In this document: positions 15,333-23,024 of the stretch, piece by piece
Position numbering within the stretch: the first letter of the stretch is position 1
Layout: each line of letters opens with the position of its first letter
Source: a virus
Direction: 5' to 3' (one strand)
IMG/VR virus record: IMGVR_UViG_3300031565_000196
Span: 1 to 33,948 of that record
DNA: 33,948 nucleotides
Position numbers and translations under genes: made by a program
Notes under the pieces: generated by a model
Seen by the model: the letters and a program-made list of their open reading frames with translations, nothing else
The model's database searches: none
What the model was told of the DNA's origin: nothing

Positions 15333-16601
15333 TTATCTGGTTTGGACGTTGAGTTGTTTGGTCTGCCCCTGAAGCCGTTCCACTTTATCAAACTCGATTT
15401 GGAGCAACCGATAGGCTTCCTTCAGTTCCTGGCCCCACTTGCTGCTCTTACCAGTGACCTTGAGCAAATCTGCATAAGCAGCATGCGCTACCGCCGCTTT
15501 AAGAACGTAAGGGAAATCCAACTTCGTCCAGTGAGTAGTCGTCGCAGGGTTTTGTCCACTGGTTGCCTGAATGCACACGTAATACTCGCCGGTCACCGTA
15601 TAGTAAACCTGGTCACCGACGGCGTGCACGCCTGACGTGACCCACGTATTTCCCGTGAAGTCGTTCGGGCGAATGCGGAAATGGAGGTAGACCACCTGCG
15701 AACCACCCCGCACAACCACACCGTCGCTGGTCAAAGAGAAATCCTGCTCCTCAGCATCTTCAACAATCCACGGATGCTTACTCCAAACGTCCTGCACCTC
15801 ACCGATTGCGGTCGCGGTAGCACCTTGGTTGCTGGTGGCGCTGGGGTCGAAGTCGATGTCTCGCTTAAACGGCGTCAGAACACCCCAATAGCTAGTGTTT
15901 GGAGGTTGCTGGTTGGTGTGCGCCAAGATGCATTGATACGTGCGGCCATCGAGAGGTTGGTAAACCAACGTACCGACACTATAAGCCACCGTCGCACCCC
16001 ATTCATTGCTTGGAGTGTATTCCGGTTCCCCCACCGCCCAATGCGACGTGACTGTTTGATTGCCGCTATTCGTTGGATTGATACCAGCCAGAAGCGTCCC
16101 TGTCGCGTCCGCTCCGGGGTCCGCTGGCATGACGTAGGTAAACTGCGTGCTACTCGTGACCGTGGCCGTCCAGGTGCCGTTGAAGGTGGCTTGAGCTGCG
16201 CCTGAAATTGTGATGCGAGGAGTTGAGCCGACGGTCAGATTGTGTCCGGCTGCATACGTAGCGGTTGCCGTGAGGTTCCCCGTTCCACCCCTCTCCAAGG
16301 TAGTCAGGGTGACTGGTTGATTCCGTAAGGCCTGGTAATAGGCTTCCGAAGGCCAGTAGTAGACTTCGGTGGCAGCCGTCGCTGTGCTGGCGGCGTAAGT
16401 CGCCGTGCCGTCATAGGCTGGCCGAAACGTGCGCTGCTCCACGCGCATCATCTCCTGCCAGAAGAACCTCTCGAAGAACTCGCGATAGCGGGCGTTGATG
16501 AAGACGTTCAGCGACGCAGTATCGTCAGCCGTGGCGTTCACCTTACCGGCAAAATGGACATTGGCCCTGTCCAGCACACTTTTATAGGTGACTGTTCTCA
16601 C
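15333..16601 (-). CDS. Head-tail adaptor protein with inserted beta modules and two CBM5/12-like motifs
   Basis: GTG16601 gives MRTVTYKSVLDRANVHFAG, which fits the usual start of this family. A TTG 27 bases earlier would lie inside the tRNA. The 422-residue product has a helical N-terminus (LNVFINARYREFFERFFWQE, 31-50) and a helical C-terminus (about 362-408), as in podovirus adaptors/tail tubular A-like proteins. Between them are insertions: a beta module at about 97-170 (GHNLTVGSTPRITISG, FNGTWTATV), and two short chitin/cellulose-binding-like motifs, WGATVAYSVGTLVYQ...YQCILAHTN...YW (201-239) and AVGDQVYY...YYVCIQATSG...HW (327-358). The second motif sits just before the C-terminal helices. 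The ring role is inferred from family and position, and sugar binding is only suggested by motif. Confidence 0.7.
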   Translation of the reverse strand: MRTVTYKSVLDRANVHFAGKVNATADDTASLNVFINARYREFFERFFWQEMMRVEQRTFRPAYDGTATYAASTATAATEVYYWPSEAYYQALRNQPVTLTTLERGGTGNLTATATYAAGHNLTVGSTPRITISGAAQATFNGTWTATVTSSTQFTYVMPADPGADATGTLLAGINPTNSGNQTVTSHWAVGEPEYTPSNEWGATVAYSVGTLVYQPLDGRTYQCILAHTNQQPPNTSYWGVLTPFKRDIDFDPSATSNQGATATAIGEVQDVWSKHPWIVEDAEEQDFSLTSDGVVVRGGSQVVYLHFRIRPNDFTGNTWVTSGVHAVGDQVYYTVTGEYYVCIQATSGQNPATTTHWTKLDFPYVLKAAVAHAAYADLLKVTGKSSKWGQELKEAYRLLQIEFDKVERLQGQTKQLNVQTR

Positions 16602-16605
16602 AAAT

Positions 16606-16680
16606 TGGTAGCAGGGGCCGGAATCCAACCGACGGTCTCAGCGTTATGAGCGCAGCGAGATAGCACTTCTCTACCCTGCA
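16606..16680 (-). tRNA. tRNA-Met (CAT), initiator-like, CCA encoded
   Basis: On the minus strand a 75-base cloverleaf folds: acceptor TGCAGGG/CCCTGCT with a T.T mismatch at 1:72, T8, D stem GAGA/TCTC with a 7-base loop lacking the usual GG, anticodon stem-loop CTGCG-CTCATAA-CGCTG (anticodon CAT), a five-base variable loop, T arm GTCGG-TTGGATT-CCGGC, discriminator A and an encoded CCA. The 1:72 mismatch, the A11:T24 pair and three consecutive G:C pairs at 29-31:39-41 are hallmarks of bacterial initiator tRNA. A 28:42 mismatch and the reduced D loop are flaws. The tRNA ends 4 bases before the GTG of the adaptor gene and begins 10 bases after the stop of the gene before it. Charging and use in initiation are not proven. 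Confidence 0.85.
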
Positions 16681-16690
16681 ATAAAATCCT

Positions 16691-17113
16691 TCACAAATAG
16701 ACGCACACGTCGGGATTATCCCGCTTGAGCGATTTCAAATTCTTGTCATCTTTCCAAAAGTCCGGGTCTTCACGAAGCCAGCGGAAGTAATCCCGCAACG
16801 GCACCTCCGCGACCTTGCGGACATCGGACCTGTTGTTCTGCTTGAATCCTTCATTCTTCTTGGCGACAGCCCGATACCTCTCAGACGTGCGGGCCTTCTC
16901 AACGCGCATATACTCGCTGAGCTCACCACCCGTCTTTAGTTCGTTCCTCCACCAGAGCAAGAAATCGTCGGGCTCCATCTCCTTCGCCCGCCCGGCGATG
17001 ATATTAAAAGCGGCGCCCGTAGGGGACGAATCTACGAGCGCCGCACCGGACCGCACTGGGGGTGGATGGCCCCCCCGTCGAATCGGACTGTATTTACCAG
17101 CCGCCTCAATCAT
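16691..17113 (-). CDS. Conserved hypothetical head-region protein
   Basis: The 140-residue protein has a Gly/Pro/Arg-rich N-terminus (about 1-30), a helical charged middle (MEPDDFLLWWRNELKTGGEL, 46-65), and a compact C-terminus (VPLRDYFRWLREDPDFWKDDKNLKSLKRDNPD) that I recall seeing repeatedly in environmental podovirus head operons. It has no signal peptide or membrane segment. Its ATG overlaps the TAA of the preceding gene (TAATG), and its stop comes 10 bases before the tRNA. Its function is unknown. A small head-completion or portal-associated role is plausible from position only. Confidence 0.65.
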   Translation of the reverse strand: MIEAAGKYSPIRRGGHPPPVRSGAALVDSSPTGAAFNIIAGRAKEMEPDDFLLWWRNELKTGGELSEYMRVEKARTSERYRAVAKKNEGFKQNNRSDVRKVAEVPLRDYFRWLREDPDFWKDDKNLKSLKRDNPDVCVYL

Positions 17114-17634
17114 TACGCCTCGCGGTCAAGCACCCACTGGCGGTAGGGCATGAGACAAGCGTAAATCCAGATTTGGATTCCTTTGGTCGCATCCAACGCA
17201 GCCAACGTGCTGATGTTCCCGGACGCGCTGGTAGCCAACGCAGTCAGATACTGACTGGCCGTCAACGTGGAATACGGCACTGCCGCAGCCGCAGGAAGCA
17301 CGACAGTGTTCTTCGTTTCACCTTGAATCGCCGTGCCAGCCACGAACGCCGTGGCGGCCGCCGTGTTACCTACATCGATTTTCAGGTTGTGGGCCGAGTT
17401 GCTCGTTGGTTCCTTGATAACCACCATTGCCAACGGATACTGAACAACGTAAAGCGGAACGCTCGACGCATCGGTCAGTTGCAGGAGGTTGTAGGACTGC
17501 GTGAGAGCAGCCGCCGTGAAGTCGCTGCCCCATGTTTTGGTGGCAGCGTCGTATGCTTTGTCTGAGCCCAGGATGAACAGGTCCGTGAACCCGCCATCGT
17601 TCTGGGCTTCATTGCGAAGATTTTTGTGAATCAT
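17113..17634 (-). CDS. Putative minor head or decoration protein
   Basis: ATG17634 is chosen because AAGGA lies eight bases upstream, and a longer start at 17706 would use a region without such a site. The 173-residue product is Ala/Thr rich and beta-like, with FTDLFILGSDKAYD near the start, a hydrophobic strand YVVQYPLAMVVIKEP in the middle and a C-terminal IQIWIYACLMPYRQW. No catalytic or membrane motif is present. It follows the major capsid gene after 86 bases and precedes the small head gene with a one-base overlap. A decoration, head-completion or carrier role is inferred from the position. Confidence 0.65.
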   Translation of the reverse strand: MIHKNLRNEAQNDGGFTDLFILGSDKAYDAATKTWGSDFTAAALTQSYNLLQLTDASSVPLYVVQYPLAMVVIKEPTSNSAHNLKIDVGNTAAATAFVAGTAIQGETKNTVVLPAAAAVPYSTLTASQYLTALATSASGNISTLAALDATKGIQIWIYACLMPYRQWVLDREA

Positions 17635-17720
17635 AGCTTTTTTCCTTGATTGGTAAGTAAGTCTTAAATTTCCCGGTTGTAATACATTTCGAAGAATGCC
17701 TTTCAACCGAGGGTTAAGCC

Positions 17721-18770
17721 TTAGGTGTTGTAGATTTTCCCGTTGCCCTTTGGATTGAGCCCGATGAGCGCGAACATGGCTTTGACGTAACCACTCAAGC
17801 CACCCGCATTTTCATCCTGGTCAACCGAGTGAAGGTTCTCCAGGAAGAGCAACTGCCACAGGTTCATCTTCAGGATGTAAGCAATCTTCGGGTCACCAAG
17901 ACCAGAAGAGGCACTCACACCATTGAACTGCGTCGGCACCATGTTGGCTCGACCGAAGGTCGAATCGAACACGGATACCGAAAGAGTGATTTCCTTTTTG
18001 CTGGCCTGTTCCTGCACCTGATACCGAGCGTTCGTTGTGCTGGTGTTGACCCGCGTGAAGTTGTCGACGGTTTGACAGATGTCATCCCCAGCGATGACCA
18101 TGTAATCCTGTTTCCCACCGTGAATCTTTTGAAGATTCCTCAGCAGATGAACGAAGATAGGTTCCGTCAACTTCGTCAAGTCATCGACGCCGCTAACGAT
18201 GGTTTCGGTGGTTGCACTCGCCTCGAAGGTTGACTCATCCCTCTCACCAGGCGGACGGAAATCCGCAGGCACCGGTTGAGTTGCTTGAGCGGCTGCCTGA
18301 ATCCAGGTGAACAGGCCGCGCGTGCGCATCTCCGAGTCGCTTCCGCCCTGCATCTCCTGAGAGCCGCAACAGACCGCCTCCATATCGCGCTTGACCTCTC
18401 GCAGGGCTTTCGCCTTGGAGTTGCCATACTCGTTGTCCACGGCCGCGACGCCGCCCCGGCGACTGATGGCCTGCTGAACGTCGGTGACACCGAATTCATC
18501 CTGAACACGGTGAACGTAGGAGCCGAAGCGCGTGCGCTTAGCTGCCTTGTTGTTGCCCTTGCCAGCATCCTGACCTTCCCGCGTGCCGCTCGTGCGAGGC
18601 TTGCGGAGAGTGTCAGCCAATACTTCGATGAAGGTTGCGTTGGGTCCGTCGCCTTTAGTGACGGCACTGGTGAAAGGAGTCTCTTCAGGCTCCAGGATTG
18701 TGAGGATATCCCGTAAATCCTCACGGTTACCACCGATTGTGCTCGGTGAGCCATAGCTATCTGCAATCAT
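17721..18770 (-). CDS. Major capsid protein, SU10/DUF5309 type
   Basis: The 349-residue product opens with a segment containing GGNREDLRDILTILEPEETPFTSAV near residues 13-37, the diagnostic start of the SU10-type (DUF5309) capsid family, which has the HK97 fold. Downstream segments, including FGSYVHRVQDEFGVTDVQQAISRRGG, HGGKQDYMVIAGDD and a C-terminal KMNLWQLLFLENLHSVDQDENAGG, are also typical. It forms the icosahedral shell. The scaffold gene ends 9 bases upstream, as expected for co-assembly. ATG18770 is preceded by GCGCAAAACT with no Shine-Dalgarno sequence, so translation may rely on coupling or an A-rich leader. The family call is strong. Confidence 0.88.
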   Translation of the reverse strand: MIADSYGSPSTIGGNREDLRDILTILEPEETPFTSAVTKGDGPNATFIEVLADTLRKPRTSGTREGQDAGKGNNKAAKRTRFGSYVHRVQDEFGVTDVQQAISRRGGVAAVDNEYGNSKAKALREVKRDMEAVCCGSQEMQGGSDSEMRTRGLFTWIQAAAQATQPVPADFRPPGERDESTFEASATTETIVSGVDDLTKLTEPIFVHLLRNLQKIHGGKQDYMVIAGDDICQTVDNFTRVNTSTTNARYQVQEQASKKEITLSVSVFDSTFGRANMVPTQFNGVSASSGLGDPKIAYILKMNLWQLLFLENLHSVDQDENAGGLSGYVKAMFALIGLNPKGNGKIYNT

Positions 18771-18779
18771 AGTTTTGCG

Positions 18780-19913
18780 CTAATTAACGCCCGCTCTGGC
18801 TTCCTGCCTTGCGAGCCTTTTCTGCGCGAGCAACTTCGACAAATCCCCTTCCCGCCCTCCACCTTCTGAGAACTGCTTCTCCGCCGCACTGACCGTCGCT
18901 GCCTTAGTCGCATTGGACTTTGGAGCCGCGCTTGGCGCGAACGTGACTACTGGCGTCGCCTTACGTTTCGGCGGCATTCCAGCCTTCGTTTTCTTGAGTG
19001 CTTCGCGCTCCAAGCGATGCCCAGTGACTTGCCGGGCGACCACGAGTTCAAAATCAGGCCTTTGCAACACAGCCGGATTTTCGCGAATGATACTCAGAGC
19101 TTCTTGGAACTCAGGACTGTTTTGGTTCCCTACCCAAGGGTAGAGTTTCACAGCTTCACCGTGAGAGGTTTGACGCTTTGTTTCCCAGTCTTGCCGCAAC
19201 ATCTCGAGCCGCGTTTCCCGCTTAGCATTAAGCCGGATTTGCTGGCGTTCGCTCTGTCGCCGCAAGTCTCGAACCTGCTCATCTGTCAGGTCGTAAGTCT
19301 TACCCTCACTCTCAAAGGTTCCCCCGTGGGGATTTTCCTCTGCCCAAGCCATGAACGCTTCAGCACCAGAGAGTTCGCTGTCGATTTCCTGAACGGACCG
19401 GTCGGCTTCAGCATGCGTTTCGGAAGGATGTTGCTGCGTCGACTTCGGCGCAGGTTGCTGAGGGTTTTCCCTCAACGCCTTCACTTCTTCCCGCAGGTCG
19501 GCCAGTTCCTCTCGAGTCTCCTGCAATTTCGCGTGCTTCTTGTTGAGCTGCTTTTGCAGCTCTCGCACCGCCTTTGGAGGCTCTTCGGTTTGCGTTTCAG
19601 CGTCGACAGCTTCTGTTCCCTCATCGGCATCAGCCTGTTCAGAAGCTTCTTCATCGCCCTCAGCGTCAGCGGCTGCGTCAGCCAGGGCGGCGGAGTCATC
19701 AGTTTCAGAATGTGAAAGAGCGGAATCCGCTGCATCCGATGCCGCTTGCTCGCTGCTCGTTCCGGATGCATCGGTTTCGGCGTCTACCGGTTCAGCTTTC
19801 GGAACGGAAGAAGTCTTTCGACTCTTAGCCATCCGTATTCCAAGGTCTCCGAGGGTCATATTGCCACTCGAAGGTTCAGTTGATACCGGTTCCGTCGTTT
19901 TTTCTGTAGTCAT
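18780..19913 (-). CDS. Head scaffolding protein
   Basis: The 377-residue product is strongly acidic over residues about 40-115 (Ala, Glu, Asp, Ser, Thr), then has a coiled coil from about 115 to 155 (VRELQKQLNKKHAKLQETREELADLREEVKAL), a middle domain with AEAFMAWAEENPHGG and YDLTDEQVRDLRRQ, and a basic, Lys/Arg-rich C-terminus (about 310-377) that should contact capsid protein. This layout matches phage scaffold proteins, which template procapsid assembly and then leave. It sits between portal-side genes and the capsid gene. AAGG lies 11 bases upstream of ATG19913. A protease domain is not evident. Confidence 0.8.
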   Translation of the reverse strand: MTTEKTTEPVSTEPSSGNMTLGDLGIRMAKSRKTSSVPKAEPVDAETDASGTSSEQAASDAADSALSHSETDDSAALADAAADAEGDEEASEQADADEGTEAVDAETQTEEPPKAVRELQKQLNKKHAKLQETREELADLREEVKALRENPQQPAPKSTQQHPSETHAEADRSVQEIDSELSGAEAFMAWAEENPHGGTFESEGKTYDLTDEQVRDLRRQSERQQIRLNAKRETRLEMLRQDWETKRQTSHGEAVKLYPWVGNQNSPEFQEALSIIRENPAVLQRPDFELVVARQVTGHRLEREALKKTKAGMPPKRKATPVVTFAPSAAPKSNATKAATVSAAEKQFSEGGGREGDLSKLLAQKRLARQEARAGVN

Positions 19914-20031
19914 GCAGTTTCGTGCCTTGCAAGAAGGCGGTCAGAGATTGTTCAAGGGCACAATCAACAGGAAAGCCCGTTCACCAGGCAGAGAATCGGA
20001 AAGGAGCGGTGAACGGAAGGAGAAGACCCCG

Positions 20032-20063
20032 CTTTGAGGCACACTCAGGCAGAGTTGGGCAAA
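20032..20063 (-). promoter_or_regulatory. 32-bp intergenic element, copy A, matching the element at 22763-22794
   Basis: On the minus strand it begins TTTGCCCAACTCTGCCTG and continues AGTGTGCCTCAAAG. It is 26/32 identical to the element in front of the portal gene, starts one base after the stop of the 100-residue gene, and lies in the 151-base gap before the scaffold. A shared core TCTGCCTGAGTG also occurs at 33128-33139 inside a gene. It looks like a repeated binding or processing site. The nature is not established. Confidence 0.5.
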
Positions 20064-20064
20064 T

Positions 20065-20367
20065 TTACGCCTCTTCTTGGTCTGACGGTTCCGTCATTCC
20101 ACCTTCAGGCGCAGGTGGATTGAGAAGACCAGTCAACTGGGCGGCTAAAACCCGGAATGCCCAGACACTACCGTTGGCGTGCGCCAGCACCCCGTAATCC
20201 TTCGCCACAGGTTGACGGCAAGCCGCGTCGCTGAAGTCAATACGGTTGCGCTCCAACCAGGTGACCACAGCACTGAATCGTTCATCCAAAGCCAGAGAGC
20301 GGAGCAATGCTTCAACCTGCTCAGGCTCGAGTGCCTCCCCCGCTTTCTTGTGCTCGTCGTAAGTCAT
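20065..20367 (-). CDS. Small conserved hypothetical protein in head operon
   Basis: The 100-residue, acidic, helical protein begins MTYDEHKKAGEALEPEQVEALLRSLALDERF and ends in a Pro/Gly/Glu-rich tail. I recall a similar arrangement in other environmental head operons, but no function is known. The ATG overlaps the stop of the upstream small gene (ATGA), so the two are likely translationally coupled. The stop is followed directly by the 32-bp repeat element. There is no motif for an enzyme, signal peptide or membrane segment. It is probably a packaging or head-assembly accessory, inferred from position. Confidence 0.65.
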   Translation of the reverse strand: MTYDEHKKAGEALEPEQVEALLRSLALDERFSAVVTWLERNRIDFSDAACRQPVAKDYGVLAHANGSVWAFRVLAAQLTGLLNPPAPEGGMTEPSDQEEA

Positions 20368-20588
20368 TGCTTCTGGAAATGCCTAAACTGGTCAAGGAAT
20401 TGGGATATGGAGCCCATCCAGGAGTCTCCACCGCCTTTTGGCCCCGTCGGGTCACTCCACGTGGTAACGCAATCCTCCTGCTTACTGACGGAGGTAACGG
20501 TATGACGACGGCCACAAGACTTGTCCCCTTGGAGCGAATTAGCTACCCCGGCATAAACCCATTGAGTCCCCGCTTCTAATCGAATCAT
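20364..20588 (-). CDS. Small hypothetical protein between portal and scaffold genes
   Basis: ATG20588 starts one base beyond the portal stop and gives 74 residues. A longer start at 20600 would run into the portal coding end. The sequence MIRLEAGTQWVYAGVANSLQG, with short beta-like stretches and a C-terminal SWMGSISQFLDQFRHF segment, suggests a small barrel-like fold. Its stop overlaps the next ATG. The last codons contain a 21-base element repeated at 33446-33466. No known function, and confidence that it is a real gene rests mainly on tight coupling to both neighbours. Confidence 0.55.
   Translation of the reverse strand: MIRLEAGTQWVYAGVANSLQGDKSCGRRHTVTSVSKQEDCVTTWSDPTGPKGGGDSWMGSISQFLDQFRHFQKQ
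20375..20395 (-). repeat. 21-bp direct repeat, copy 1 of 2 (partner at 33446-33466)
   Basis: On the minus strand it begins TTGACCAGTTTAGGCA. Nineteen of 21 bases match the copy at 33446-33466. The two lie about 13 kb apart, each at the very end of a gene and just before another gene starts or a gap. That placement suggests a recurring control site rather than coding similarity, because the two flanking protein ends differ. Confidence 0.55.
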
Positions 20589-20589
20589 C

Positions 20590-22713
20590 TTACGCACCAA
20601 GTCTCCCGATTACCGCATTTTCGCGCTGCTGGAGTTGAAATTGAAGTTGCTGGAGCCGCTTGTCCATCACTTCTTTGAAGCGCCCCTCCTTTTCATACTG
20701 CTCTTTTGCCATTGGATTGGTTGAAAAGATGTTCTGGAGCGTCTGCAGGCGCAATTCGTAGGCTTGCCCCTCCTCCTTCACATCCACATCCAATCCGGCC
20801 ATGAGCTGGGCGAAGACATTCTTCTCGTCCTCAATCTCTGCCTGGCTGGCTTCCGGCGCTGGTTTCAAGATGCGCTCGCCAATATCAGGGTCAATCAGTT
20901 CGAAAATGACGTCTAACGCCTGGTTCCGGTCAACCCGGCCCGTGGTATCCATCATCAGAGCTTTCTCAATGAGCCCCAACTTGGCCGCTACCAGCTCATT
21001 ATCCAAATCCGCGACGTTGTAGCCCACCGAGACGTCGAACTCTCCCTGAATCTCATCGTGAGTCGCCTTAAGCGGCTTCGCCTGGCCGCTGCCCACGACT
21101 CGGAAATAAATCTCTTCAGGCAGGAACTGCTGGCAGAGCTTCAAGATGTGCGTGTCCACCATCGCCAGACCATCCATCCAATTGTTAATCATGTCCTGAC
21201 GCATGACCTGGCTCTGGACCTTGTTCTGCTCATCGACAGGCCGCCCGAAATACTCGTCACTGAATTTGCGAAGACTTTCCTCCATTTCTACAGACCCGGG
21301 GTCATACTTCGGGATGTCCAAAAAGCCGTAATCATCCTTCGCGATAGTAGGAATCTGGACCCCCGGGCCCCACTTATCAGGCGCACTCCCGCTTGGGTAG
21401 TAGCTAGGCGGCAGAGTCGCAATGCTAGTGCGGTCAACCCGAGCGTCCCACTGCGTTTTGATGCCCTGCTGCCAGGTAAACCCGATTTCCCCATAGCCGC
21501 GTGCATCATCGAGGAGTCGGGACCGGGATTCGCGTTCGATATGGATGAACGGATACTCGCCGTGGTCATAGTCCATCATGCCGTGGTAGGCATATTCTGT
21601 CGTGCTGAACGCACTGAAAACGGTGTAAAACACACCAGGAACACCATTTTCGTCGTGTTGACGGCGCCAGACGTGAATCACCTCAAACAGCTCTTTAGTG
21701 GTCAACAAGCCGCTGCTGGTGACGGTAGTTGCCCTGAGGGCACCCCGATTATACTGGGCCTCGATATCCAGCGTGACATTGCCTCGCTGCTTCTTGAGCA
21801 TGAATTTAATCCATTTCCCGCTCCACCCATGCGTTTGCTGGCGCTCAACCAGCTCCGACTCAGTAAGCAGCTCTCGGCGGTAAATGCCGCGAGCCGACTG
21901 GATGTCCGTTGTGTCCGGAGGAATGAAAATCTCTTCATTAGGGCGGAGAGCGACGACGCACGGCCGGTCTTTCGCGATATATGGCCGCGGCAAACGAGTC
22001 GAGCCCTCTTCACGAAGTTCCCGCACAGCCTTGCGGAGATGCGGTAACTGAACACTTGGGAATCCGAGCTTTAGCGCCTGAATTGCCTCCTTCTCCAACG
22101 TCGGGTCTTGGATGAGTTCCGGCAGGCGGATGAGCAGTAGGGCTTCCGGAGGCATCTCCTGGCCCTCTTCTGCCGCCGCCTTCAGCTCGAGGGCAATACT
22201 GGCCATCTCCTCCAAGTCCAAGTCTTCGTAGCGTAACTGCTGGCGCCGTTCCCAGAAGATGCCAAACACAGTGCTACCGTTCTCGAGCATGTAATTGGCC
22301 CCCAGCCGTCGCTCTCGCGGGAATTCCCTCATCTGAGTGCTCTTCATCCACCTCAGGAGGTTCGTAACTCGGTGAGCGAAAGCGGCATCGTTAGATTCTG
22401 TGCCAGAGACCATGACGCGCATCCGCTTGGCGACTACCTGCATCATCGCTACGTCTTCATTGATGTATTTGTCCATCAAGGCGACGCGCGAATCACTAGC
22501 CCCCGCCCAAGGGAAAGGCTTCTTACCAGACTCCGCGCTCCACTTTTTACCGTCTCGGGATTGGTGAGCCCAGACGTTGTAACGGGCTTCGTAATTGATA
22601 CGTTGCCGGTTGAAAATGGAGCGGTCGCGGCGCTCGATGGCGTCGACAAACTGTTCTTTAAGCTCCTTTAGGTCCGGTTTCTCATTCGCCAACTCTCTGA
22701 AATCATCTTGCAC
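20590..22713 (-). CDS. Portal protein
   Basis: The 707-residue product has an N-terminal helical segment (about 1-50), a PFPWAGASDSRVALMDKYINEDVAMMQ segment (about 66-92), a long helical stem region, a wing-type central domain (about 250-400), and a C-terminal helical crown with Gln-rich coils (about 600-700). This layout matches large podovirus portals, through which DNA enters and leaves the head. It follows the terminase and HTH genes and precedes the scaffold and capsid genes. The start is GTG22713, with no clear Shine-Dalgarno. An 84-base gap with the 32-bp element precedes it. The call is by size, context and segment order. Confidence 0.82.
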   Translation of the reverse strand: MQDDFRELANEKPDLKELKEQFVDAIERRDRSIFNRQRINYEARYNVWAHQSRDGKKWSAESGKKPFPWAGASDSRVALMDKYINEDVAMMQVVAKRMRVMVSGTESNDAAFAHRVTNLLRWMKSTQMREFPRERRLGANYMLENGSTVFGIFWERRQQLRYEDLDLEEMASIALELKAAAEEGQEMPPEALLLIRLPELIQDPTLEKEAIQALKLGFPSVQLPHLRKAVRELREEGSTRLPRPYIAKDRPCVVALRPNEEIFIPPDTTDIQSARGIYRRELLTESELVERQQTHGWSGKWIKFMLKKQRGNVTLDIEAQYNRGALRATTVTSSGLLTTKELFEVIHVWRRQHDENGVPGVFYTVFSAFSTTEYAYHGMMDYDHGEYPFIHIERESRSRLLDDARGYGEIGFTWQQGIKTQWDARVDRTSIATLPPSYYPSGSAPDKWGPGVQIPTIAKDDYGFLDIPKYDPGSVEMEESLRKFSDEYFGRPVDEQNKVQSQVMRQDMINNWMDGLAMVDTHILKLCQQFLPEEIYFRVVGSGQAKPLKATHDEIQGEFDVSVGYNVADLDNELVAAKLGLIEKALMMDTTGRVDRNQALDVIFELIDPDIGERILKPAPEASQAEIEDEKNVFAQLMAGLDVDVKEEGQAYELRLQTLQNIFSTNPMAKEQYEKEGRFKEVMDKRLQQLQFQLQQRENAVIGRLGA

Positions 22714-22762
22714 GGGCGGGCCATTAACAGAGTTTGACCGAACAATAAACCATCAAGTGCCA

Positions 22763-22794
22763 CTCTGAGGCGCACTGAGGCAGACTGAGGCAAA
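22763..22794 (-). promoter_or_regulatory. 32-bp intergenic element, copy B: three tandem decamers before the portal gene
   Basis: On the minus strand the element reads as three adjacent 10-base units of the form TTTGCCTCAG, TCTGCCTCAG and TGCGCCTCAG. The 10-base period would put protein contacts on one face of the helix. It begins three bases after the stop of the small HTH gene and matches the element at 20032-20063 at 26 of 32 bases. A regulator or processing target is likely. No promoter boxes are obvious. Confidence 0.55.
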
Positions 22795-22797
22795 CTA

Positions 22798-23010
22798 TCA
22801 ACGCATCACGTAGCCAGCTATCCTAGCGGCATCCCGTTTGTAATACTTCCGGTAAGTCTTCACGCGCCCCACCTGGGGATTCCCCTGCCAGGCCTGTATT
22901 AGGCCAATCTCGCGCTCAGCACGGAGCTTGTGACGGGTCAAGCCAGTGACCACCATGAACTGAGACGGGCTCAACAGGCCCGGCAACTCGTCGAATTCTT
23001 GCTGTGTCAT
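22798..23010 (-). CDS. Small helix-turn-helix DNA-binding protein
   Basis: The internal start MTQQEFDELPG (23010) is preferred because a longer reading to 23103 would overlap the terminase end by 79 bases and adds residues without structure. The 70-residue product contains a MerR/Xre-like recognition region: LLSPSQFMVVTGLTRHKLRAEREIGLI, then a basic strand GRVKTYRKYYKRDAARIAGYV. It follows terminase by 14 bases and precedes the portal. It may act as a small-terminase-like DNA recogniser or as a regulator. The 32-bp decamer element follows its stop directly. HTH assignment is moderately firm. The target is unknown. Confidence 0.65.
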   Translation of the reverse strand: MTQQEFDELPGLLSPSQFMVVTGLTRHKLRAEREIGLIQAWQGNPQVGRVKTYRKYYKRDAARIAGYVMR

Positions 23011-23024
23011 AGCTGCTTCATCCG

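Noticed and set aside
16602-16628. Extended N-terminus of the adaptor protein from a TTG
   Set aside because: These codons lie inside the 3' end of the tRNA, and the GTG at 16601 gives the expected start MRTVTYKS.
17635-17720. Possible terminator between capsid and the next head gene
   Set aside because: Only a six-base inverted repeat with a long loop is visible, without a T tract.
21058-22047. 329-codon open frame on the plus strand
   Set aside because: It is antisense to the portal gene and shows shadow-type composition.
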